51,907 nt of DNA from CAYLVJ01 sp964615425 (GTDB lineage Bacteria; Patescibacteriota; Minisyncoccia; Minisyncoccales; CAYTKG01). The notes under the pieces were generated by a model. That model was not told the DNA's origin. It ran no database searches and was given only the letters and a program-made list of their open reading frames with translations. A program made the position numbers and the translations under genes. Location: contig CAZTOB010000003.1 of assembly GCA_964615425.1 (NCBI GenBank), positions 1 to 51,907 on the forward strand, given 5' to 3'. Numbering within the stretch: the first letter of the stretch is position 1; each line of letters opens with the position of its first letter. Below, piece by piece: positions 8,634 through 17,339 of the stretch.

Positions 8634-10127
8634 ATGAGCACTATAGATAAAATAAGAAGGGAGAGACTTAAAAAACTTGAAAATTTTAAGGAAAAAGGAG
8701 TTAACCCTTATCCCTCTCGAACTAAAAGAACTCACTCTATTAATGAAGTTTTAGCTGGTTTTGACAAGCTTTCTTCCGAAGAGAGAGAGGTTGTCTTAGC
8801 GGGTCGGATTCGATTAATAAGAGAACACGGCAAGATTACCTTTTTGGAGTTTGAGGACGGTTCGGGAGAGAGGCAGGAATCCGGACGGATACAAGCTTTT
8901 TTGTCGGAGGAAGAATTAGGAGAAGAATATCAGTTTTTTTTGGAAAACTTTGATCTTGGAGATTTCATAGAGATACGAGGCATTCTTTTTACCACTAAAA
9001 CAGGAGAAAAGACGATCAAGGCGGAAGAGTATCGTATTTTATCCAAAGCCATAAGGCCGCTGCCGGAAAAGTGGCATGGTTTGGAAGACAAAGAGAAAAG
9101 ATACCGAAAAAGATATCTTGACCTTGTGATGAATCCGGAGGTTAAAAAAGTCTTTCAAAAAAGAACTAAAGTTTTGCGTCTCCTGCGTGAATATTTAGGC
9201 CAGCGAGGATTTATGGAAGTTGAAACACCAATACTCCAACCTCTTTACGGAGGAGCTTCAGCTAAACCTTTTATCACCCGCCTTGATTCCTTGGACATGG
9301 AGATGTATTTACGCATCTCTGATGAACTTTATCTTAAAAGGTTGATTGTTGGAGGATTTCCTAAAGTTTATGAAGTATCCAAAGATTTTAGAAATGAAGG
9401 AATAGATCGTCAGCACAATCCGGAGTTTACTCAAATAGAGTTTTACTGGGCTTATGCCGACTACGAAGATTTAATGGATTTTACGGAAGATATGTTGACT
9501 TCCGTGATTAAAGAGGTCTGCGGGAAATTAAAAATTGAGTACGGAGAGGAAGTACTTGATTTTTCTTCTCCTTGGCCGCGGTTGACTTACAGGGAGGCTA
9601 TTCTCGAACATACGGGGATTGATGTAGACAAGGTGAGGACCGAGGAAGATCTTAAAGAGATTATCTCAAACAAGTTTTCTGATTTTAGCTTTGAAGATCT
9701 GGTTGGATATGGATCTACCTTAGACTCTCTTTACAAGGAGTATGTCCGTCCTAAATTGATTCAGCCCTGTTTTCTTGTTGATCATCCGGCTGATTTGATG
9801 CCCCTTGCTAAAAGGAAAGATGAGGACCCTTTTAAGATAGAGAGTTTTCAACTTTTGGTTTACGGATATGAGTTAATAAAAGCCTATAGCGAATTAAACG
9901 ACCCCATTGATCAAAAAGAAAGATGGTTGGCTCAGGAAGGCCTTGCCAAAAAAGGACTAGAAGAACACGAGGTTTTAGACGAAGATTACATTGAAGCTTT
10001 GGAGTATGGGATGCCACCGACGGCTGGTTGGGGAATGGGCATTGACCGTTTAACCGCCATACTTACCAACCAACACTCCATTAGAGATGTTATCTTTTTC
10101 CCTTTTATGAGACCTAAAGACGAGTAA
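8634..10127 (+). CDS. lysS: Lysyl-tRNA synthetase, class II
   Basis: Charges tRNA-Lys with lysine. The 497-aa length is normal for bacterial class II LysRS. An N-terminal OB-fold anticodon-binding domain (about residues 50-150) is followed by the class II core: motif 1 near GFMEVETPILQPLYGGA, motif 2 in VSKDFRNEGIDRQHNPEFTQ, and motif 3 in GWGMGIDRLTAILTNQ near the C terminus. Class I LysRS, found in some lineages, is excluded by these motifs. It starts a new transcription unit behind its own promoter and is followed by serS after 3 nt. A tRNA-Lys gene lies elsewhere in the window at 24972. Confidence 0.97.
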   Translation: MSTIDKIRRERLKKLENFKEKGVNPYPSRTKRTHSINEVLAGFDKLSSEEREVVLAGRIRLIREHGKITFLEFEDGSGERQESGRIQAFLSEEELGEEYQFFLENFDLGDFIEIRGILFTTKTGEKTIKAEEYRILSKAIRPLPEKWHGLEDKEKRYRKRYLDLVMNPEVKKVFQKRTKVLRLLREYLGQRGFMEVETPILQPLYGGASAKPFITRLDSLDMEMYLRISDELYLKRLIVGGFPKVYEVSKDFRNEGIDRQHNPEFTQIEFYWAYADYEDLMDFTEDMLTSVIKEVCGKLKIEYGEEVLDFSSPWPRLTYREAILEHTGIDVDKVRTEEDLKEIISNKFSDFSFEDLVGYGSTLDSLYKEYVRPKLIQPCFLVDHPADLMPLAKRKDEDPFKIESFQLLVYGYELIKAYSELNDPIDQKERWLAQEGLAKKGLEEHEVLDEDYIEALEYGMPPTAGWGMGIDRLTAILTNQHSIRDVIFFPFMRPKDE

Positions 10128-10130
10128 GAT

Positions 10131-11420
10131 ATGCTGGATATAGAAACAATTAGAAAAAAAAGAAAAAAAGTGGAAGAGTCTCTTGAAAAAAGAAAAAAAG
10201 AGGTTGACTTGGATGTTGTTTTGGAACTTGACGAAAAAAGGAGGGAATTAATTCCCAAAATTGAAAAACTCAGGGCTCGAATTAATGAAATTTCAGAAGG
10301 GGGCAGACCCACCGAAGAAGAAATCAAAAAAGCAAAAGAGATTAAAAAGCAAATAAAAAGATTGGAACCGGAACTTGAAGAGGTTGAAGAAAAACTGCAG
10401 GAGAACCTTTTTAAAATTCCTAACCTTTTACACCCCTCGGTTCCCGAAGGAAAAGATGAAAACGACAACCAAGTTTTGCGGAAATGGAAAGAGCCAAGAA
10501 AGTTTGATTTTCCTCCCAGAGATCACCTTGAGCTTGGCAGGGGGCTTGACATTATTGACACCGAATCTTCTGCTAAAGTTTCCGGTTCAAGGTTTTGCTA
10601 TCTTAAAAACGAAGCGGTTTTTTTACAGTTTGCGCTTGTCAGGTGGGCTTTTAAAGTTTTAACCGATAAGAAAATACTGGGCAAGATAGCAAAAGAGATG
10701 CAGGTTGCCTTAAAGTCTTTTGTTCCGGTTATCCCTCCTATGATGGTTAAAGAAGAAATCATGAAAAAAATGGCCCGTCTTGAGCCGGCCGAGGACAAGT
10801 TCCGAACTCAAATTGACGGGTTGTATCTTGTCGGCAGCGCAGAACATTCTTTGGGCCCCATATTTTTAAATGAAACTCTCGATGAAGAAGAAATGCCTCA
10901 GCGTTTTGTCGGTTATTCAACTTCTTTTAGAAGGGAGGCGGGATCTTATGGTAAAGATACGCGCGGGATTTTAAGAGTTCATCAATTTGATAAGTTGGAA
11001 ATGGAAAGTTTCACCACTCCCGAGGTTTCTGAAAAGGAACAGGATTTTTTAATAGCAATCCAGGAATATCTTATGCAGCAGCTGGGGATTCCTTACCGCG
11101 TTGTAGCCATTTGTACAGGAGACATGGGAGATCCGGATTACAGGCAGGTGGACATAGAAGCTTGGCTTCCAGCTCAAGGAAAGTATCGTGAGACTCACAC
11201 TGCTGACTTGATGACCGACTATCAATCGCGGCGGCTTAATACTAAAGTTAGAAGAAAAAACGGAGAGAGGGAGTTAGTACACATGAATGACGCTACCGCT
11301 TTTGCGATAGGAAGGACCCTGATTGCTATTTTAGAAAATTATCAAAACAAGGACGGCTCGGTGGAAGTCCCCCGGGTTTTACAAAAATACGCCGGGTTTA
11401 AAAAGATAAGTAAAAAATGA
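10131..11420 (+). CDS. serS: Seryl-tRNA synthetase
   Basis: Charges tRNA-Ser with serine. Residues 1 to about 105 form the long antiparallel coiled-coil arm that grips the tRNA-Ser variable arm. The catalytic domain follows with class II motif 2 in FRREAGSYGKDTRGILRVHQ and motif 3 in NDATAFAIGRTLIAILENY. Length 429 aa is typical. The gene starts 3 nt after lysS and its TGA overlaps the next ATG, so lysS and serS are co-transcribed with the wall genes downstream. It ends in TGA, one of several genes showing that UGA is a stop here. Confidence 0.97.
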   Translation: MLDIETIRKKRKKVEESLEKRKKEVDLDVVLELDEKRRELIPKIEKLRARINEISEGGRPTEEEIKKAKEIKKQIKRLEPELEEVEEKLQENLFKIPNLLHPSVPEGKDENDNQVLRKWKEPRKFDFPPRDHLELGRGLDIIDTESSAKVSGSRFCYLKNEAVFLQFALVRWAFKVLTDKKILGKIAKEMQVALKSFVPVIPPMMVKEEIMKKMARLEPAEDKFRTQIDGLYLVGSAEHSLGPIFLNETLDEEEMPQRFVGYSTSFRREAGSYGKDTRGILRVHQFDKLEMESFTTPEVSEKEQDFLIAIQEYLMQQLGIPYRVVAICTGDMGDPDYRQVDIEAWLPAQGKYRETHTADLMTDYQSRRLNTKVRRKNGERELVHMNDATAFAIGRTLIAILENYQNKDGSVEVPRVLQKYAGFKKISKK

Positions 11421-12160
11421 CTCCCTCTTTTAAAGAAAGCGATAAGAAAGATGAGAAATCGATTTTGATTCTTCATGGTTGGAAAAGCTCCAAGGAGAAA
11501 TGGCAGGGGGTTAAAAAAGACTTAGAGCGAGAGGGCTTTAAATGTGTGATACCCGATATCCCGGGTTTTAAAAAAGAAAACGAATTAAAAAAACCGTGGG
11601 AAGTGGAAGATTTTTACGAATGGCTTCTGGGTTTTGTGAAAAAAAAAGAGGTTACCCGCCCCTTTTTTCTTGTGGGCCACTCTTTCGGGGGCGGCTTAGC
11701 TGTTAAACTGGCGGCGGAGAAGCCTTCCTGGGTTGAAAAGATGATTCTTGTTTCTCCTGCTGTTTTCAGAGAGAAGTCAAACAGAGTGAAATTTTTAAAT
11801 CAATTTTCTTGTTTTTTGAAAAAACTTCGATTTTTACCCGGCTACCAATGGTTGAGAGAAAAAATTTATTATCATGTTTTAAAAACACCTGACTATTTAG
11901 CTGCGGAAGGATTCCTTAGGGAAACTTTTCGAAACATCATCCGGGAGGATCTTTCCGAGTTGTTGGATAAGGTAAACAGGGAAACTCTTTTAATCTGGGG
12001 GGAAAAAGATAAAGCTGTTCCTCTTTCGGCGGGAAGAAAAATTGTCTCCAGGCTTTCTTCGGGAAGGTTGGAAATAATTAAAAATGCAGGTCACTCTCCT
12101 TACAGAGAAAAAAGAAAGGAGTTTGTTTCTCTCGTTGTTTCTTTTTTTAAAAATATATGA
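11417..12160 (+). CDS. Alpha/beta hydrolase
   Basis: A 247-aa serine hydrolase of the alpha/beta fold. The nucleophile elbow is GHSFGG with Ser89; the acid is probably Asp198 in GEKDKAVP and the base His226 in NAGHSPYRE. The oxyanion strand LILHGW sits near residue 17. There is no signal peptide, so it should act in the cytoplasm. Its start overlaps the serS stop (ATGA) and its end overlaps the murE start (ATGA), placing it in one operon with synthetases and wall genes. The family covers esterases, peptidases and lipases, and nothing here fixes the substrate. Confidence 0.85.
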   Translation: MTPSFKESDKKDEKSILILHGWKSSKEKWQGVKKDLEREGFKCVIPDIPGFKKENELKKPWEVEDFYEWLLGFVKKKEVTRPFFLVGHSFGGGLAVKLAAEKPSWVEKMILVSPAVFREKSNRVKFLNQFSCFLKKLRFLPGYQWLREKIYYHVLKTPDYLAAEGFLRETFRNIIREDLSELLDKVNRETLLIWGEKDKAVPLSAGRKIVSRLSSGRLEIIKNAGHSPYREKRKEFVSLVVSFFKNI

Positions 12161-13467
12161 AATTAAAAAGATTTGCTAAAAAAATTATCCCAGAAGAGTT
12201 GATTCTTTTTTATCACCGGATTATCTCTATTCTGGCCGGCTTTTTTTATGGTTTTCCTTCCAGGAAAATAGTAGTTATCGGTGTCACCGGTACCAAGGGT
12301 AAAACAACAACTTCTACTTTTATCTGGTCCTGTCTCAATGAAGCCGGTATTAAAACCGGTCTTGTGAGTTCTGCTCAAATTGCGTTGGGAGATAAGGCAA
12401 AAATTAACGATCTTCACATGACGATGCCTGGTCGGTTTATTCTAAAAGGTCTTCTTTGCAGGATGGCAAAGAAAGGATGTCAAGTTTGTGTAATTGAGAC
12501 AACTTCTGAGGGAATAAAGCAGGGGCGGCACATCGGCGTTTCATATGACGTGGCGGTTTTTACGAATTTAAGCCCCGAACATCTTCTTTCCCACGGGGGA
12601 AGTTTTGAAAAATACAAAAAGGCCAAAGGCAAGATGTTTTCTGTCCTTAAGAAGTATCCGAGTAAAAAGGTGGAAGGCAAAGAAGTGCCAAAGACGATTA
12701 TTGTTAATAAGGATGATGAGGCTGCAGAATACTTTTTGAATTTTTGGGCTGAAAGGAAGATTACTTTCGGGATGGGTGAAGGGGCCGACTTCAAGGCTAA
12801 TATTATTTCTTCAGATAAAGAAGGAGTTGTTTTTTCTGTAAACTCCAAGGTTTACGAGCTACGTGTGGTGGGCGAGTTTAACATTAGAAATGCTCTTCCC
12901 GCTGTGGCGCTTGGTTCTATTTTTGATATATCTCGGGAAGAAATAAGAAGGGGGCTTAAAAAAGTGAGGGTGATCCCGGGGAGGATGGAAAGAATAGAGG
13001 AGGGGCAGGATTTTTCTGTTTTAATAGATTATGCTCATGAAGAAAAAAGCATGCAAAAAGCGGTTCAAGCAGCTCGAAAAATAAGCGGGAAAGGAAAGGT
13101 GATAGTCCTTTTGGGAGCGGAAGGGGGAGGAAGAGATAAAAGAAAAAGACCGGCCATGGGAAGAGTGGTTGGGAAACTCGCGGATTACGTGGTCGTAAGC
13201 AACGTGGATCCTTATTTCGACGATCCTCAGGAAATTTTAGAAGATATCGCTCAATCTGTGGAAAGAGAGGGCAAGGCAAGAGGTAGGGATCTTTTTGTTA
13301 TTGCCAACAGAGAAAAGGGAATTAGAAAATCTCTTCTTTTGGCAAAACCGGAGGACGTAGTTTTAATTACCGGCAAAGGCGCAGAGCAAAGTATTTCAAT
13401 AAAAGGGGAGGTATTCGACTGGGACGATCGGGAGATAACCAAGAAGGAATTAAGAAAAATAATATGA
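12157..13467 (+). CDS. murE: MurE-type UDP-MurNAc-tripeptide synthetase, without N-terminal domain
   Basis: Mur ligase that adds the third stem-peptide residue to UDP-MurNAc-dipeptide with ATP. The ATP loop GTKGKTTT lies at residues 45-52, far earlier than in E. coli MurE, because the usual N-terminal domain of about 90 residues is replaced by a hydrophobic/basic lead of about 36. The central domain (with the ETTSEG motif) and C-terminal domain (VLIDYAHEEKSM, VVLLGAEGGGRDKRK) are complete. The place of the DNPR motif that selects meso-diaminopimelate reads NVDPYFDDP, so the amino acid added cannot be predicted. ATGA overlaps on both sides tie it to the hydrolase and murF genes. Confidence 0.88.
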   Translation: MKLKRFAKKIIPEELILFYHRIISILAGFFYGFPSRKIVVIGVTGTKGKTTTSTFIWSCLNEAGIKTGLVSSAQIALGDKAKINDLHMTMPGRFILKGLLCRMAKKGCQVCVIETTSEGIKQGRHIGVSYDVAVFTNLSPEHLLSHGGSFEKYKKAKGKMFSVLKKYPSKKVEGKEVPKTIIVNKDDEAAEYFLNFWAERKITFGMGEGADFKANIISSDKEGVVFSVNSKVYELRVVGEFNIRNALPAVALGSIFDISREEIRRGLKKVRVIPGRMERIEEGQDFSVLIDYAHEEKSMQKAVQAARKISGKGKVIVLLGAEGGGRDKRKRPAMGRVVGKLADYVVVSNVDPYFDDPQEILEDIAQSVEREGKARGRDLFVIANREKGIRKSLLLAKPEDVVLITGKGAEQSISIKGEVFDWDDREITKKELRKII

Positions 13468-15047
13468 ACTCTTTACTTAAATACTTTTTACTTGTTTTTT
13501 GGTCAGTTTGGATTACAAAACGAGTCCTTTTCTATCTTTATTGGTGGCAGTTTAAGGGATATATGATTAAGAGGGCGGGGGAAGAAGTTAAAAGAAGGCC
13601 GTCCGTTTTTTTTCAGAAATCTTTCTTTCCTGCTCTTTTTCTTTTGGCTGGAATGTTAATGGGTGGAGGAGTTTATTGGAAGGCGGGTGTGGTTTTCTTT
13701 TATTTTTTACTTTTTTCTTATGCTGTTTTCCAGTTGGTTAAAAGAAAGTGGGTTTATCCGGAGATGACAAAAAAGATGATTCTTTTAACGGGTGTTACTT
13801 TTTTAGCTCTTTTTTTGCCCGTTCTCTTTTTTCTGTCTGTAATTTTTCGCTACGTTTTGTTTTTAGAAATTTTTCTTTTACTCTTTGTTCTTTTTTGGGG
13901 AGGGTTGGTTGAAATTCCGGTTCATTTTGCAAAGAACCATCTGAAGCACAGGGCAAAAGAAAAAAGAAAAATAATGAAAGATTTGAAAGTGGTGGGGATC
14001 ACCGGTTCTTTTGGGAAAAGCTCCACCAAAGAGTTTCTTTACGAGTTGGTTGAAGATAATTTTTTCGCCTTGAAAACAGATGAAAATTTGAATACGGACA
14101 TAGGGATCGCAAAAAAGATTTTAAAAGATTTGAAAAAACAACATGAGCTTTTTGTGGTCGAGATGGGAGCTCATCAAAAAGGACAAATCAAAGCTTCCTG
14201 CCGGATAGCAAGGCCCGATGTTGCAGTTTTAACCGGGATAGGAAAGCAGCACCTGGCTCTTTTTGGTTCTTTAAAAAAGACAGTGGAAGCCAAATTCGAA
14301 CTTGTTGATTCACTGAAGCCTCACTCTACTGTTTTTTTAAATGGCGAAAATGCTTTATTGAAAGAGAAAATTAAAGATGAAGCTTACAAAGACTTAAGCA
14401 AGATTTTTTGCACCATAGAAAAGGGTGGTAATTTTTCTGCCAGAAATATACAAACTCTTAAGGGCCGACTCTCCTTTAACTTTTATCAAGATGATAAAAA
14501 TTTAGGGAGGATGGAAGCTCCTCTTGTAGGTCGTCAAAACATTACGAATTTAATTTTGGCTTTGGCCTGCGCTTTTTGGCTTGGGGTTTCTTTTGAAGAT
14601 CTTCAAAAGAAGGTTCGCAACTTGCAGCCTTTAGAAAAAACCATGAAAGTTAAAAAGGGCAGGGGAGGGGTGGATGTTTTAGACGATACTTATTCGGCCA
14701 GCCCGAAAGGAGTGGAAGCTGCTCTTTCGCACTTAAGACATTGGGAAGGGAAAAAGGTTGTCGTTATGCCCTGCCTTATTGAACTGGGGAAGGAATCCGA
14801 GGTGTTGCATGAAAAGTTAGGGGAGAAGATAGGAGAAGTTTGTGATTTGATGATTGTAACTAATGATGATTACTTTAAATTCTTGCGAAGCGGAGCTTTG
14901 GCTTCGGGGATGAAAGAAGAAAATATCTTGCAGGTAAGAAATGTTGAAGAAATTAAAAAAAAGATAAAACCGTTTTTAAAAGAAGGTAACATCGTTCTTT
15001 TGGAAAGCCGGGTTCCGGACCAAGTAATAGATTTTTTAAACACTTGA
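13464..15047 (+). CDS. murF: MurF-like Mur ligase with N-terminal membrane domain
   Basis: A 527-aa protein in which residues 1 to about 150 carry four or five hydrophobic helices and the remainder is a Mur ligase. The ATP loop is GSFGKSST (181-188), followed by the ENLNTDIGIA and VEMGAHQKGQIK segments seen in MurF, and by VLDDTYSASPKGVEAAL, equivalent to the MurF DDxYNANP motif. MurF adds D-Ala-D-Ala to the UDP-linked tripeptide. Normal MurF is soluble, so a membrane anchor is unusual; it would hold the enzyme near MraY. Its place after murE supports the wall role, but a related ligase for another polymer is possible. Confidence 0.8.
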   Translation: MNSLLKYFLLVFWSVWITKRVLFYLYWWQFKGYMIKRAGEEVKRRPSVFFQKSFFPALFLLAGMLMGGGVYWKAGVVFFYFLLFSYAVFQLVKRKWVYPEMTKKMILLTGVTFLALFLPVLFFLSVIFRYVLFLEIFLLLFVLFWGGLVEIPVHFAKNHLKHRAKEKRKIMKDLKVVGITGSFGKSSTKEFLYELVEDNFFALKTDENLNTDIGIAKKILKDLKKQHELFVVEMGAHQKGQIKASCRIARPDVAVLTGIGKQHLALFGSLKKTVEAKFELVDSLKPHSTVFLNGENALLKEKIKDEAYKDLSKIFCTIEKGGNFSARNIQTLKGRLSFNFYQDDKNLGRMEAPLVGRQNITNLILALACAFWLGVSFEDLQKKVRNLQPLEKTMKVKKGRGGVDVLDDTYSASPKGVEAALSHLRHWEGKKVVVMPCLIELGKESEVLHEKLGEKIGEVCDLMIVTNDDYFKFLRSGALASGMKEENILQVRNVEEIKKKIKPFLKEGNIVLLESRVPDQVIDFLNT

Positions 15048-15052
15048 GTTTT

Positions 15053-16312
15053 ATGCCGAGACCAATTTTTACAAGTTTATCCCCTAATACAGAAAAAGAA
15101 GACGCACTTTTAGCGCTCCGGCTTCTTTTTTCACCCGGTCGATGGGTGAAAGGCAAGGCGGAGGAAGAGTTAAAAGAGCTTTTTAACACTTTTTTAGGAA
15201 AAAGACGTGTATTTCTTCTTAACAGCGGAAGAAGTGCTTTAATGGTGCTTTTAAAAGCCTTAAACTTTGAAGAAAAAAGTGAGGTTATTGTGCAAGGTTT
15301 TACCTGCAACGCTTTGATAAATCCAATTAAATGGAGTAATCTTTCTCCTGTTTATGTGGATATAAGAAGGGGGAGTCTTTGTATGGATCCTTTAAAACTA
15401 AAGAAGAAAATTTCTTCTCGTACAAAGGCGGTGATAGTCCAGCACACCTTCGGTTATCCAGCAGAAATAGAGAAAATAAGAAAGATATGCAATGAAAATA
15501 ATTTGGTGTTGATTGAGGACTGCGCCCACGCCTTGGGGGGAAGTAGGGGAGAAAAAAAGCTTGGCACTTTTGGAGATGCTTCCTTTTTCAGCCTGGGAAG
15601 AAACAAAATTATATCGTCTGTTTTCGGAGGGGTTTTGGTTGTAAACAGCAACGATTTGGCAAAAAAGGTTGAAAAAAAATTCGGCAAAATTTCTTATCCT
15701 TCTATAAGGTGGACAATCGGTAAAATTTTACACCCAATATTTTTTACTTTTTTAGTGAAACCTCTTTTTTCAGTTTTTTCTGTTGGCAAAGGAATAATGT
15801 TGGTTTTACAAAGGCTAAATTTTTTTGGTCGCTCTGTAAGTAAGAAGGAGAAAGAGGGAGAAAGGCCTAACTTTTTTCCTAAAAAAATGCCGAATAGCTT
15901 GGCAAAACTTGGTGTCTTACAGTTTCAAAAACTGGATAAGTTTATTGCCCGCCAACGTGAGACGGCGCGTTTTTACAGGGAAAACCTGCTTAGCGGGAAA
16001 GTAAGCCTAACTTCTTCTTCTCCCGGCCGTGTTTATATGCGCTTTCCGGTTTTGGTTAAAAACCGAGATACTGATAAAATATTAAAAGAGGCTAAAAAGA
16101 AAGAAATATATTTGGATGATGGATGGAGGGGGTTGCCCGTAGTACCGCCGGGCACCAATCAAGAAAAAATGGATTATTACTGGGGAGAGTGTCCGGTTGC
16201 TGAAAGAGTGGCTCGGGAAATAATTAATCTTCCAACCAACATTCATATTGACAAGAAGAAAGCGGAGAGAGTTGTTCAATTTTTAAATAGTGAACTTGAA
16301 GATGAAGGTTAA
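15053..16312 (+). CDS. DegT/DnrJ/EryC1-family PLP aminotransferase
   Basis: Fold-type I PLP enzyme, about 419 aa. Family features are LLNSGRSALMVLLKAL near the N terminus (cofactor phosphate region), VLIEDCAHALG with the Asp that contacts PLP, and SFFSLGRNK whose Lys is the likely Schiff-base lysine, followed by a glycine-containing loop. The family usually aminates keto-sugars bound to nucleotides for surface polysaccharides. The open frame extends to a TTG at 15044 overlapping the murF stop; the ATG at 15053 is chosen. It sits between murF and a FemAB gene, which points to envelope work, but sugar or other substrate is unknown. Confidence 0.85.
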   Translation: MPRPIFTSLSPNTEKEDALLALRLLFSPGRWVKGKAEEELKELFNTFLGKRRVFLLNSGRSALMVLLKALNFEEKSEVIVQGFTCNALINPIKWSNLSPVYVDIRRGSLCMDPLKLKKKISSRTKAVIVQHTFGYPAEIEKIRKICNENNLVLIEDCAHALGGSRGEKKLGTFGDASFFSLGRNKIISSVFGGVLVVNSNDLAKKVEKKFGKISYPSIRWTIGKILHPIFFTFLVKPLFSVFSVGKGIMLVLQRLNFFGRSVSKKEKEGERPNFFPKKMPNSLAKLGVLQFQKLDKFIARQRETARFYRENLLSGKVSLTSSSPGRVYMRFPVLVKNRDTDKILKEAKKKEIYLDDGWRGLPVVPPGTNQEKMDYYWGECPVAERVAREIINLPTNIHIDKKKAERVVQFLNSELEDEG

Positions 16313-17339
16313 AGAAATCAAAAGCAAAAAAAGATGGGAGGGTTTTACATCTAAAGTTTCCGAAAGGACTTTTTTGCAGGCGTGGAACTGGGGAGAATTT
16401 CAGAAAAAAATGAAAAAAGAGGTTTGGCGCCTTGGAGTTTTTGAAGAAGATAATTTGGTGGGAGTTCTTTTTGCCTTTGAAGAAAAGGCTAAAAGAGGAA
16501 ATCATCTTTTAGCCCCTCACGCTCCTCTTTTAAGAGTGCAAGATTATGAAAGGAAAATGAAAGCGTTTGAAGCGTTGTTTTTGAAGCTAAAGGAGATTGC
16601 TCGTCAAAGAAAAGTGAATTTTTTGCGGGTCGCTCCTGTTTTAGAAAGAAATGAAGAAAACAAAAAACTATTTTCTAATTTCGGTTTTAGAAAAGCGCCG
16701 ATTCATGCCCATGCAGAGGTGACTTGGCAACTTGATCTCTCTTCTTCGAAAGAAGACCTTTTGATGGATATGAGAAAAAATACTCGATATTATATCAGAA
16801 AGGCGGGGCGCAACGAAAACATCTCAATTGAAAAAAGTAGCGAGATTGAAAGTCTTGAGGCGTTTAACGACCTGTACCGAAAAACCGTTAAAAGGCATGA
16901 TTTTGTTCCTTTTTCTAAAGATTATGTAAAAAAAGAATTTCAAAGCTTTTCTGAAGACGATGGAGTAATGGTTTTCACGGGTAAACTTGAAGGACGGCCG
17001 GTAGTTTCTTCCATTGTTATCTTCTGGCAGGGTCGGGCTTTTTATCACCACGGAGCTTCGATTCCGGTGGACCCTCCGGTAAGTTACGGGGTTCAGTGGG
17101 AGATAATAAAAGAGGCAAAGAAAAGAGGCTGTAAGTTTTACAATTTTTGGGGGATAGCAGACATTGATCTCAAGGCGGAAGGAGCGAAAAAACATCCTTG
17201 GTGGGGGCTTACTCTTTTTAAGCAGGGGTTTGGAGGTTTTAAAGAAAGATACGTTAAAACCCAAGATCTGCCCCTTTCCGTTCTTTATTGGCCTAACTTT
17301 TTATTAGAAACAATAAGAAGAATTAAAAGAGGTTATTAA
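16302..17339 (+). CDS. FemAB/FemX-family aminoacyl transferase
   Basis: About 345 aa with two GNAT-like halves. Characteristic pieces are TFLQAWNWGEFQKK at the start, VTWQLDLSSSKEDLL with MRKNTRYYIRKA in the middle, and the C-terminal block YHHGASIPVDPP, GVQWEIIKEAKKRGCKFYNFWG and LTLFKQGFGG. Fem enzymes move amino acids from aminoacyl-tRNA to the peptidoglycan stem peptide, building the cross-bridge. The neighbourhood (murE, murF, ftsQ, and the synthetases lysS and serS upstream on the same strand) fits this. A GTG at 16290 is an alternative start; the ATG at 16302 overlaps the aminotransferase end by 11 nt. The donor amino acid is not predictable. Confidence 0.88.
   Translation: MKVKEIKSKKRWEGFTSKVSERTFLQAWNWGEFQKKMKKEVWRLGVFEEDNLVGVLFAFEEKAKRGNHLLAPHAPLLRVQDYERKMKAFEALFLKLKEIARQRKVNFLRVAPVLERNEENKKLFSNFGFRKAPIHAHAEVTWQLDLSSSKEDLLMDMRKNTRYYIRKAGRNENISIEKSSEIESLEAFNDLYRKTVKRHDFVPFSKDYVKKEFQSFSEDDGVMVFTGKLEGRPVVSSIVIFWQGRAFYHHGASIPVDPPVSYGVQWEIIKEAKKRGCKFYNFWGIADIDLKAEGAKKHPWWGLTLFKQGFGGFKERYVKTQDLPLSVLYWPNFLLETIRRIKRGY

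Noticed and set aside
8385..8735. Minus-strand 116-codon frame rich in Ser and Phe
   Set aside because: It is the mirror of the Lys/Glu-rich small gene and the start of lysS; it crosses two promoters and a terminator.
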